From the NCBI GenBank assembly GCA_940671915.1, contig CALNVZ010003425.1, positions 37,762,939 to 37,826,938 on the forward strand: 64,000 nt of DNA, read 5' to 3'. Positions 20,490 to 31,600 of the stretch are shown piece by piece. The DNA comes from Paracentrotus lividus (lineage: Eukaryota > Echinodermata > Echinoidea > Camarodonta > Echinidae). Every line of letters begins with the position of its first letter. Position 1 is the stretch's first letter. The notes beneath the pieces were generated by a model. That model saw nothing but the letters and a program-made list of their open reading frames with translations, was not told where the DNA came from and did not search any database. Position numbers and translations under genes: made by a program.

Positions 20490-21795
20490 TTTTGTCCCCG
20501 CCGAACGAGTTCGAGCAGGGGACTATGAAACAGGCTCCGTGTATGTGTGTGTGTCCGTCCGTCCATCCGTCCGTCCGTCCGTGCGTCCGTATGTGATCAA
20601 AATCTTCAATTTGCTACTCATTCGCCATTTTTCATCCGATTTCGATTCCGTTTGCTTTATATGATAGCACTAGGTGATGGCTACCAACTTCTTCACAGAA
20701 ATTTTGACCTTTGCCTTTGACCTTGGATTTTTGACCTATATTGTTAAATTGGCTACAAAATGCTACTCCTTTGCCATTTTCCATCCGATTACGATTTCTG
20801 TTTGCTTTATATGATAGCAATAGGTGAGGGTACAAACTTCTTCTTCACGGAATTTTGACTTTTGACCCTTTTGACCTTTGACCTTGATTTATACTTAATA
20901 TTTTACATTGGCTACAAAATGCTACTCCTTCACACATTTTTTTTCCGATTTCGATTCCGTTTGCTTTATGTGATAGCACTAGGTGATGGCCTACAAAATT
21001 TCTTCACACGAATTTTGACCTTTGACCTTTGACCTTCTATTTTTACCTATATTGTTAATTGGCTACCAAATGCTACTCTCTTCGCGCCATTTTTCAATCC
21101 GATTTGATTCATTTGCTTTACTGTGATAGCACTAGGTGAGGACTACAAAACTTCTTCTCAGGAATTTTGATTTTGACCCTTTGACCTTTGAGACCTTCAA
21201 TTTTACTTCATATTGTACATTGGCTACAAAATGCTACTCATTCACATTTTCATCCGATTTCAATTCGGCTTGCTTTATGTGGATAGACTCGGTAATAGCT
21301 ACAAAAATTCTTCACAGAATTTTGACCTTTGACCTTTGACCTATATTTTAATTGGCTCAAAATGCTACTCCTTCACCATTTTTCATCTGATCTTCAATTC
21401 CGCTTAGCTTTATATGTGTCAGCATAGGTGAAGACTACAAATTTTCACAGCAATTTGACCTTCTGACTTTGACTTGAATTTCCTTGACCTATATTGTTAA
21501 CTTGCTACACAAATGCTACTCCCTTCGCCCATTTTCTCATCCAATTTTCGATTCCGTTTTGCTTTTATGTGGATCAGCAATTAGGTGAGACTTAACAAAC
21601 TTTCTTTCACAGAATTTTGACTTTTGCCCCTTTTGACCTTTGACCCTGACTTTGACCTATATTGTAACATTCGCTAAAAATGCTATTCTTCGCATTTTTT
21701 ACCCCGATTTCATTCTGTATTGCTCTATGTGACTCAGCACTGACTTCGTACGATATAATGGGAATTTTTACATTATCCGGCGGGGACATTATTAG
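20490..21795 (+). mobile_element. TIR element containing eight ~150-bp tandem repeats
   Basis: It starts TTTGTCCCCGCCGAACGAG and ends CCGGCGGGGACATT, giving inverted GTCCCCGCCG termini. A (CCGT)n run (20545-20590) precedes eight tandem units whose TGCTACTC boxes begin at 20611, 20761, 20920, 21070, 21231, 21365, 21515 and 21682. Each unit carries 'CATCCGATTTCGATTCCG', 'GATAGCACTAGGTGA' and 'TTTTGACCTTTGACC'. Units differ mainly by single-base indels. No coding was found. Confidence 0.75.
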
Positions 21796-22189
21796 CATTG
21801 CGTATTTACTTAACTTTCACTTGTTTATTTATTATTTTTTCAAGTATTCATTTAATTTTTTCTTTCTCTTCACTTTTTTTTAGAGAGCAGAGAAAATAGG
21901 CTACGTCTTACAATCATCACATTAAACAAACACACATCAATTTCAGGGAGCTACTGCGATGTTGACAGATAATTAATTACAGGGAAATCACTGAGTACCA
22001 CTTTACTGCAGTACCTATTCTGACAGTTACATTGCCTTATATTAATTGGTTGGCCTGCAAAATTACTCTCACAAATGGTTAAGAAAGGAATAAATAACAA
22101 TTTCGTCAAATAGTGTTGTATTCCACTAAAACCTGGGGGCTGCCATTTTATTGTGAATATAACGTACCAGACGGACTAATCATGTTATA

Positions 22190-22312
22190 ATGGAAAATGA
22201 TTATGCAAGATGTTTAAATCTGCGAGTTAATTATTTTTCAACAACACAAACTCCTATTTGGGATGAAAATGAAAGTATATACGACAACTATAATTCCCTT
22301 AAATATGATGCG
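22190..22312 (+). CDS. Candidate isolated exon, unknown product
   Basis: An ATG opens MENDYARCLNLRVNYFSTTQ, continues SIYDNYNSLKYDA and meets the strong donor GCG|GTATGT at 22313, phase 0. The Tyr-rich, acidic composition is unlike the surrounding repeats. No partner exon was identified before the next mobile elements, so this could be chance. Confidence 0.2.
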
Positions 22313-22737
22313 GTATGTATTCTAGTGGCAGATCAAGAGGGAAGGGTAGGGCAGATTGCCGACCCCTATTCTTTGAATATCACTATTCATGGAATATTAC
22401 TAATTGGCTTTACCTTATATAATCGGAAAATTATAGGCTGCGCCCTCTCCCTTTTTTTTTTATTTTTTTATTTCGGGCTGCGTTAATTCCTGGATCCGCC
22501 GCTTAAAAAAGTCTCCGCATTACTAGTTCACTGCTATTTGAATACATTTGGAATTTTGTTCTGTTGTTAGTAGTCCGTCTTGTTCTTGGGGAAAATGGCA
22601 GTCCCGGAAAGTTAGAGTAGGTTTCAAGAAAAATTGTGATTGATCAAATGATTAGGCATTTTTAATACGGGGCTAGAATTTGTCATAAATAAGCATATTC
22701 GCCTTACTGCGTTTCGGTTTGTTAACCTGAATTTACC

Positions 22738-22980
22738 GTGGTATCTCACTTCGCGGAGACGTCTCCGCGACAGAATAGAAAATTTTGGCTCCGCGACGGA
22801 TAAAAAGTATTAGAGACGTCTCCGATATCGTGGAGAAGTCTCTGCAACAATGTATGAAAAAAAGTCTGAAGTAGTCCTCGTAGTCCGCGATATCGGAGAC
22901 GTCTCTAATACTTTTTATCCGTCGCGGAGACGAAATTTTCTATTCTGTCGCCGAGACGTCTCCGCGAAGTGAGATACCAC
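22738..22980. mobile_element. Near-perfect 243-bp palindromic MITE, GTGGTATCTC family
   Basis: Arms run from GTGGTATCTCACTTCGCGGA to the inverse GAGATACCAC, pairing through TCTCCGCGACAGAATAGAAA and CGGATAAAAAGTATTAGAGA to a short centre near 22860. GAGACGTCTC boxes recur inside. Related copies lie at 36541-36643, 40299-40432, 42673-42955 and 43076-43372. Confidence 0.85.
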
Positions 22981-22986
22981 CCTTAA

Positions 22987-23809
22987 GGGCCTGTCCCACA
23001 GAAGGCGATCGTTGTGGCGACAACCTATACATGTTAGAACCTGCCAGAATCGTGTCAGAATCGTAGGTGACCGAAGATGATATACGTATCTATGACTCTG
23101 TCTACGATAGGCTACGACAACGACTTGCTTCGACGCAAACAATAGACTAACAATAGCGTTGACCTTCGCGCATCTCGCGGCTCGACTTCTCTTGTCGCAG
23201 CTTAAAATCAACCAAAATACGAACTTGAGCACTTTGGCGATCCTTGCGACTGACACAGGCGATCGAGTGTTTTCTACCTGATGGCGGCCTGTCGCCTTTA
23301 GGTTCGTGATTGTCCCCTCAGTCGCGCATTATAATTTGGGTCGTGAGTGATTTTTGAAAATTTCAAAAATTTGCGGCGACTCTACAGTATCTGAATGGGA
23401 GGCCGAACCTGATTTTGGTGATTGTAGTTGGCGACAAAGGTCGTAGCGGCTTAAATTTCACTTGCCGTTTGGTTCAGCGATGCGTGCAACGTACGCTGTA
23501 GTGCGGCAACCTACAACTGGCCGTCGTTCTGCTGTGCTAAACATGTTCTATCAGGCGACAATCTACGATAGCACATTGTCGCGACAAGAGAAGACAGGCT
23601 ACGGGCATTGACGTCAACCCACCTGACGCCGGCTATTGTTTAACTTGTTGAGAAAGCAGCGGCGAACAGAATTTTGCTATGTATTTGTTGGCGACAGACG
23701 CGATAATTCACGATCTGATAGGCGATTGGACCTGCGCATGGTGGCGATGGGTACTAAAAAGTAGTTCGTAGGTTGTCGCCACAACGATCGCCTTCTGTGG
23801 GACAGGCCC
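22987..23809. mobile_element. 823-bp TTAA-flanked TIR element (piggyBac-like borders)
   Basis: Perfect terminal inverted repeats of about 41 bp start GGGCCTGTCCCACAGAAGGC. TTAA lies immediately outside both ends (22983-22986, 23810-23813), the target signature of piggyBac-type transposition. The interior is rich in GTCGC/GCGAC and has no transposase frame. Its left flank abuts the end of the 243-bp palindrome. Confidence 0.85.
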
Positions 23810-23999
23810 TTAAGAACATGTAGAAGATAATCCGCGTTTCACTCATTTTGAAGACTTTTTTTGTTTGTTTTCGTTTTGATCATTAGTGAACGATCTGAGA
23901 TAAGGCGTTCACGTATTTAAATGTTTTTGTTCCTATTGTCCTAAATTTCTTTGAATTTCTTCTAGATTTTGTTTTAATTTATTTTAATTCTTATTATTC

Positions 24000-24310
24000 A
24001 TCTGTGACATATTGAGCCCGCCAAAAAAAAAATAAATAAAAAAAAAAAATTAATATATAATATATATATATTTATTATATATATATATATAGAATAAATA
24101 AAGTTCTGCATCGGTATCAGAGTCAAGTAATAATAAACAAATGGGTAAATAAAGCAATCCGTGGAACAAATTGAAGTATTAAATTAGATCGGTCAATAGA
24201 CCTTCATCTATATATATATATATATATTATATATAATATATATTATATATATATATTATATTATTGTATATTATTATTATAATAAATAATAAAACATCAA
24301 ATTTATGCAC
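24000..24310. repeat. (TA)n microsatellites
   Basis: Two TA-rich runs (about 24040-24095 and 24208-24290) with poly-A in between. Further TA runs are at 29275-29355, 30113-30170 and 36187-36205. Confidence 0.9.
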
Positions 24311-24420
24311 TATTCATTTTTTTTATTTTAATATATAAATTCAATCTTTTGATATTTCTTATATAAAGCAATTATACATATGGTTAGATAGACAAGTAAT
24401 TTATTCACATGTCTCCAACG

Positions 24421-24574
24421 GTAGAAACATACGCAACTGTTGCGTGATATATTGGAGCCAGACAGCTATGAAAAAAGCATAGGTTGCCCGGTTCGAATCC
24501 CGCCAGGGCAGCCTTTGATTTTTTCATAGCTGTCTGGCTCCAATTTATCACACAGCAGTTGCGTGTGTTTCTAC
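24421..24574. mobile_element. 154-bp hairpin with a Pol III B-box in its loop
   Basis: Arms GTAGAAAC..CGCAACTGTTGCGTG, then TTGGAGCCAGACAGCTATGA followed by a run of A, pair with the inverse on the right (TCATAGCTGTCTGGCTCCAA, CAGTTGCGTG, GTTTCTAC). The loop contains GGTTCGAATCCC, a textbook tRNA B-box, flanked by a smaller GCCC/GGGC pairing. No A-box or complete tRNA fold is present. Confidence 0.7.
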
Positions 24575-25131
24575 AAACTGCTCATACTATGTACTCATAC
24601 ATATCAAAGTTCAGTATTTCACTGGAAATAAACAGTATTAAATACATGTACTGTCATTGTAATGATTAATGTCCTTCCATAATTTTGCGCACATGAATAT
24701 CTTTCTTCTTTATTTTTCAAATCAAGGTGCGACAATGTTGGTGTCAGTGGTCCTTCATACTACATGTGCGTTATGCTAATAACTAATACTTTTCAACCTC
24801 TTTACCGAATTTTACGTAATTTCAAAACTATAAGGGCCAATTAGGAATAAGTATTTATTTGTTTACATACACAAATTGGAAAAACATTAAATGCATTGAA
24901 ATCATGAAAATAATGCGATTTTTTATTCCTGCAAAATTTCGACTTTAAATTATCCTATTAATTTCTTTTAAAGCCAGAAGGCCAGTAGAATTACTCCAAA
25001 ATGTCTCATATCTACAACAGCATAGAACTCTCTTCTTATAAACATGTTATTAAAAAAAATACTATTATAAAACAGGGGCCGCAAAGCGATTTTGAAATGG
25101 CTCAGCGTGTGAAAAACTAAGCACGATCTGA

Positions 25132-25291
25132 GGGGCGTTTCATTATTAAAATGACTTGTCGGATGTTTTATTTGAAAAGTCCTGTTTTATTTGAGAGGAA
25201 CCATAAAAACTGAATGCTTCCCAGTCAATCAAAATCAGGTAAAGATGTCAGATTTGACAACTTGTCAGACACGAAATGTTGATGAAACGAA
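25132..25291. mobile_element. Decayed GGGGCGTTTC-family MITE
   Basis: It starts GGGGCGTTTCATTATTAAAA, then GACTTGTCGGATGTTTTAT, and ends CAGACACGAAATGTTGATGA before a poly-C run. It lies just 3' of the MAM gene stop codon. Confidence 0.6.
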
Positions 25292-25429
25292 CCCCCCCCC
25301 CCCTCCCCACTCATAGTCATTTTTCTCGTTTTGTACATGTCTACGAAAAAGGAGGGGGTTGTGCAGTGGCTCTGCGGCCCCTGTAAAAACAGTACACTAT
25401 AATATGACTTGCATTATTTTGATTTATCA

Positions 25430-25674
25430 TCATGATCTGTATTCTTCTACACTCGTCCCTGTTGTATCTAAGATCGAGTCGTTGTTCGTGAGTGACATGG
25501 TGATTGGATGTTCGTCGCTGTGACGTCGTTGAAGGAACATGACCGGGAACGGCGATCGATGTCGTCGTCGTAACCATAGAATACATACAAAGATCAAGGT
25601 TAGGACGGAGATACCGAGAAGGAGAGCTAACGCTAGCACAGGTATATGCTTGCTCTCGATTTGTAGAATGTTAC
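25430..25674 (-). CDS. MAM gene exon 18: transmembrane helix, cytoplasmic tail, stop
   Basis: The acceptor 'attttacgcag' precedes 25674, phase 1 in. It reads GNILQIESKHIP, then the helix VLALALLLGISVLTLIFVCI, LWL and RRRHRS, and ends SVEEYRS with TGA at 25430-25432. The tail is about 46 residues with acidic and Ser/Thr stretches; no kinase or phosphatase domain and no PDZ-type end. Confidence 0.85.
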
Positions 25675-28600
25675 CTGCGTAAAATAAGATAAAATATAAA
25701 AACGAACTTATTGGTCGCCGTTTTCAGATTTAGATGTTGTTGTATTTGTTTCGTTTTATGGAACATAAATTTTTGTCATGTTTACATAATTGTTATGATA
25801 TACATGTATGAATATGACTATTTGACAATTCCCCCGATTGCTGAGAAATACAAATACAAGGTCGATTCTTCTGGAAAAAAATTCATACTTCACTAATGTT
25901 TGTTTAGCTAAAGTTGTAAATATAGTATGTTTGTATTTCAAATGAAATAAAAGCTAAAATATTAATATCAAACTCAATGTCCCCTGCATGACAGAAGGAA
26001 CCAAAATAAATGTGTAATTTAACACCCCCCCCCCCTTTCCCGGCAATCTTTTCCACTTTTTTCCCTCAACATGAACGGTACTTACCTGATTTACATGCTC
26101 CTATCGTAATTGCAATATCATCGATTGCAATGGCTTCTATATCGCTGTCTATTTTATCGTTAATTTGAGCCATAAAAGTTATCTGCAGAAGTAAATTTAA
26201 GTCAGGTAAACTTCATGAACAAAGTATTGCATTATGTAAGTGTACATGATTTATGCTCATGATCTACTATTTATTGTTTCTTCTTTTCTTGTTTTCTAAT
26301 TCCTGCTTTACATGTTTTCATTTCCTTAACCGAACCATCATTAAGCCTCGGCTTTCTAGAACTCAATAAATTTTAGTTTTCTGTTGGTTTGTTTTGGTGT
26401 TTAAAGGTCGGTTAAATGTTTAAAATTCTACCTTTACATACAATTGTCGTGCATATAACTTTAATAATACTAAAATAAAACATCAAGTGGACACTTACTT
26501 TGAAAGGATTATAATATTTATCCGCTTTAAGGGGTATCGAAGCTCTCTTCCACTTTCCCGATATATCGAGTTTCCTCAAAACTATTGACGATCCATTATC
26601 GCTTTCTACAAAAATCGATAGCTGGAGCTCCCCACTTCCCAATACAGCATAGTTGAAGTCGATGCAATGTCCAAGAAACGATACAGCAGAAAGGAATGAG
26701 CTCGATATGTTTGCAGTTGAGCCAGATTTTATCGGTTTGTCCCCAACGACGATAAATAAGAAAGAATCTGTATTCCAAGAAGATTCGAGTACAAAATTAA
26801 AGAACTTTTTTTTTTGGGGGGGGGGGTGTAATTGCATGGTTCTGAAAATCATGCCAGATGATCTGATTGTCAATTAGATGGGTTTATCATTTTTTTAACA
26901 CGATATCTTCGCGAACAGAATGATTGATGGAAAAAAGTTCTCTGTAACATCAGCTGTCTTTTAAAAAGTGAGACGTAAATTATATACCTTAGACCTCCAT
27001 CTATTCATCTGCAGGTCGTTTGGAAAAATTAACACCCGAGTTTATAATACAGCTTTAATCTAATCATCGATAGGGAGTTTGCACTCATACTGCATTTAAA
27101 TATTTGACATATTTTTTCAAGTATCCGAGGACAGTAAAATAGAGCAACTCGTCATTGCCAATGCCTAGGAACAATCCCAATTAGGCTTGGACATTTGTCA
27201 AATGGTGTAAGCTTAGAATTACTGTATTATGCTAATTGGAGAGATTTTGAGGCAATTCATAAGAACAAACTGAACGAGGTCAATTTTGTTTCTTACCTCT
27301 TGTCCCGTCCTCTGTGAGGGAATCTAACATTTGTAGAGCGGGCGTAGAGGGCGTCGTACTATCATACCATGACCACTGAAAATAAATGGAAGGCCCACCA
27401 CTCTCCTGGTAGTTGCAGTCGTGAAGACCTTTCTCGAAATCACAGAGTGACTCGTTCGGTAATCCATCGCATGGTCTTCGCAGGAATATAATGTCATCAA
27501 TGGCGATATCGCTTCGGAATGTTGAGCCAATCACAGCTTCAAATTTTATCTGGAAGTTGGAAACATTTTTAATATGAGTGTTATATTGATGCAGGGAATC
27601 ATATGTCTTAGTAGAAATGCAAGAAGTCCTCTTCTGATTGATTCCTTAAAATATATTTCTGAAGAAAATGTTAGCTAACATTCTAGAAAAAGGTTTACCA
27701 TGAATGCCAGCCGTGCCTGAAAGGAAAAGGGGAAATTGATCACAACCAACCCTCTGTTCCTCTTCTCCAATATTCTTTATAAAATAAATATGATGGTTAC
27801 CAACTACCTACACCAACTTACCCCTATTCCTATATTACCCTTATCACTTTAAACAGAATGCAGTTGGTCCTTTACTGTCCATTAGTCGAGATTCTCTCAC
27901 ACACATTTATATCCTAGCACAGGAACAGAATATGATTCCTTAGGTGAAACTATTAACAATTTTCTCTCAAGAAATACAATGTACATAATTATCCTCACCT
28001 GTAGAGGCCCGTCAACCTCGATGACATCAATACTTGCAGGCAACCATGACGTCATCTTTTTACCATAAATCCGTAGAATCTCTAAACCAGCCGAACCCGA
28101 ATGATGACCCGGAAGTACCATGGATATCCTCAGTGATCCGGTATCTACACCGTTCATGTGGTAGAAGAATTTGAGGCACATAGGCTGGCTGTTACCCGCA
28201 ATGGGCGGGACGAGAAATGCAGCACGGCTACCGGGCCGCTGCGGCTGAGATGCCTCGGCGTAGAAATAAAAGCCTGTAAAGCAGATCGATTGATGGCAGA
28301 AGTAATATTTATTTTCAGTCTGTAATATTACGGATACTTTCTCTTTTATAGTATTAAAATGAGGATAGTGACAGGAGTGTAGTCCTAAGTAAAAATACTT
28401 AGGTTATACAAAGGAACTTAATGGTGAAAGTAGATAAAGAAATAAGTTTTGGCGGATACACCATTTGGAAGTCCTGAAAAGGACTCTTGTTAATTCTTTC
28501 TTGAGATTTTGGTAGCTTTTAAAAGAACTGCTAGATCGACGTTTCGACTGTTATTAATACAGTCTTTATCAGGATAATGGACTGTATTAATAACAGTTGA

Positions 28601-31600
28601 AACGTCGATCTAACAGTTCTTTTAAGAGCTACCAAAATCTCAAGAAAGAATTAACAACAGTCCTTTTCACATGTTTCAGGACTTCCAAATGGTGTTTCCG
28701 CCCAAACTTATTTCTTTACGAAGGAAGTTGTGATTGAAATGCACATGAAGGAATTAAAGGAATTATCAGTACCAATTCAGACTGAGCCTCAGACCTGATA
28801 CTTTGACTAAGGTCATTTGAATTGCCCTTTTTGCCTAAATATTATTAGATTTGCTCTTATTTTCAATCAACCTTTCTGAGCGTTTGTAAATGTTGTAATT
28901 TGTGTTTGAATTGTTAAAAGAAAACACACAGATATGACAGACGAACACAGACTACAAGGACCTTAATGTTAACCGATGTCGAAAACGGTACATAGAAATG
29001 AGACGAACCACAATGAGGGCACAACACGAAAAATGCGAAACCAAAAAAAACTAATAAGAAAAGAGACCGAACAATCAGACAGAGAGCACGACGAAGGTGA
29101 CACAGAGCATTTCGATGACTAAACAGTGAACAGTACACATACACACAGGCAGCGGGGCGCACAGAAGCGACAGACGATTGGTATAACAGAACAACATAAC
29201 ATTAGAAAGAGGAGTTAATGTGATTGACATCACATAGGACACAGTTTGTCGTCGTATTTAGGTAGCACAATATTATATATATATATATATATATATAACT
29301 AGTATATAATATATATATATATATATTATAATATATAATTATATATATATTATGTGTGTGTGTGTGTGTGGTGTGTGTGTTATTGAATAGAAAGTCTAGG
29401 AGACACAGCTTTGGAGTTGCCCTGATTTGAATCTTTAATGCAAGCTTTCGGTTATTTGCCTTCATATCAGGATTTTCTGGAAGAGAAAATCATAACAAAC
29501 AAGAACAAATACCATAATAAAGTTAAAAAAGAAATCATACAAAAATCAGGGCTGACAGCATTACTCTTATCTTATTATATCGTATAAATAAGTAGAAAAT
29601 AATAATATGTCAAGGTATTGTTTATACCTTAATTGAGGGCCGTGGAGAGTTGTTTACGGTGTTTTGTGTTTATATTATGTTGTTGTTGAAAGGTTCTGAA
29701 TATATGGGGCGTGGAATCAACGTGGTGGACTTTTCGTAGTGATTTTACCTTTTTTTATTATGGTTTTTTTTGTTGTCTTGTTTGTTATGATTTTCCTTTT
29801 TCCCTTCCCTCATTCAGAAATTCGTGAAGTGAAAAGCCAAATAAGGGGGGGCCGGAAAGCTTGAATGCTAAGATTTCTCAAGTCCCAGCACGGTCCAAGC
29901 CTTGTCTAGTAGATACTTTTTATTTATTCGTTTTCAAATAACAATATATCATTTGCTCTTGGAGGGACAAAAGAAAAGAAAAAACGGCGATCGGTGCGGG
30001 GTCGTCATGGTCCAAAAAGTTTGAGTCCTTGCATGTAATTCAATCATCATCATCTTCATCTCAGCCAGCCCTCATTCGCACGTTTTAAGTATATATTCTG
30101 TATATCTCTAAGATATTATATATATATATTATAATATAATAATATATTATATATATATATATATATATACCCAACAAACAAAAGTGGTACCAAACAAAAA
30201 ATAAATATAAATAAAAAAACAATTATAAAAAAAAATTTAATCAAAAATCAGATACCTTCAGCGGTTCCAGTGGTGTGGTCTACCAGGGGTCCTGTATCAG
30301 CTGTGTCTGTTCGGCCTCGATGTCTTATCCAATCGAAATCGTCATCCGTCAATTGGATGTAGTCGCAGCCACGATCGAGTTCGAAGTCACAGTTTGCTGT
30401 AAGCGGAAGACTAGTCGGCCTTGTTTCTAATAGGATTATTGTTGAAGTCACATAATCATTAAATCATTGATGTAATATGAACAGAAATGTATGAAGAATA
30501 TAAACAATATCATGAATAATACTAATAGTCAAGATTATAATAGAATCTAGAGATAAAGTCTCCAGAATTTTCGTATGAACCGAGCAACATGCGATGCGAA
30601 CGCCGTTGAGGTTTGCACTGCGCGCACCTCATTTTGATCGTGTATGGGTGGAATGCTCCTCAGGAAGTGGAGATTGTGCACACATTGTGTGCAGGCAAGC
30701 CTGAATCCGATGATTATAGGGTAATGATAATTATGTCTGTAAAGCGGTTAGAGACGTAGTCTAACTATGTATATGGCGAGATATAAATTCAGAATATCAT
30801 TATTATTTATTAAGATATTACATGGCGGCAGCGGTAGGATCGAAGAACTATGAAATCATTTAGAGGGCTACGCTTTTAAGAAAAATGGAAATGTGGCTTG
30901 GCGACATAAATATCATTCTGATACCAAAAAGCACTTGCGAATTATTTGCTTTTCATCCCAGAAACTCCAAATATGAGAGCGTGTGGGGCCTGTTCTTCTA
31001 GCCGCACGTTTTAATTTATTTTACATGTATTTTCATTTTATTTTATAATTAATGGTCTTAGCGTTTATCTTACCTGCTACGCTGCAACCATTGTTCTCTA
31101 GCTTTATGTCATCGATAGCGATATCCCCTCGGTTTGTTACCGGTCCTACAACACCCTCAATGATTACCTATGTGTCAAAATATATTTTAAAAAATATATA
31201 AATTGATATTAATATCAAATAAAGTATGAATTGTGTTTACGTCTTCTGTATCATGAAATCTAAACTTTTTTTTTCGAAAGGTCAGCACAATAAGCATGAG
31301 GCTGCTTTACATTTATGGTCATCGGTGTAAATCACGACAATGGAGTAATAGAGAAAGTAAAGGAATTTTTCAGATTATTACAGTTAGCATACTTTTTATA
31401 AGACTTGTGTTTGATAAAGAGGATGAAATCATGCCAAAGGTTTGTCATACAGAGCAACAAATACTATGTAATTTGAATTTATATCATTGTTTTGATATCT
31501 AGGACATCACACGTATTTAATACGTTTGAATATGTTTGGGTTCTCTGCAGAATCCTAATGACATTTTAATCCAGAGTAAATAGTCTGGGAAGCATTTTAT

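Noticed and set aside
20611..21780. CRISPR array
   Set aside because: The units are contiguous ~150-bp tandem repeats with no unique spacers, in a eukaryotic genome.
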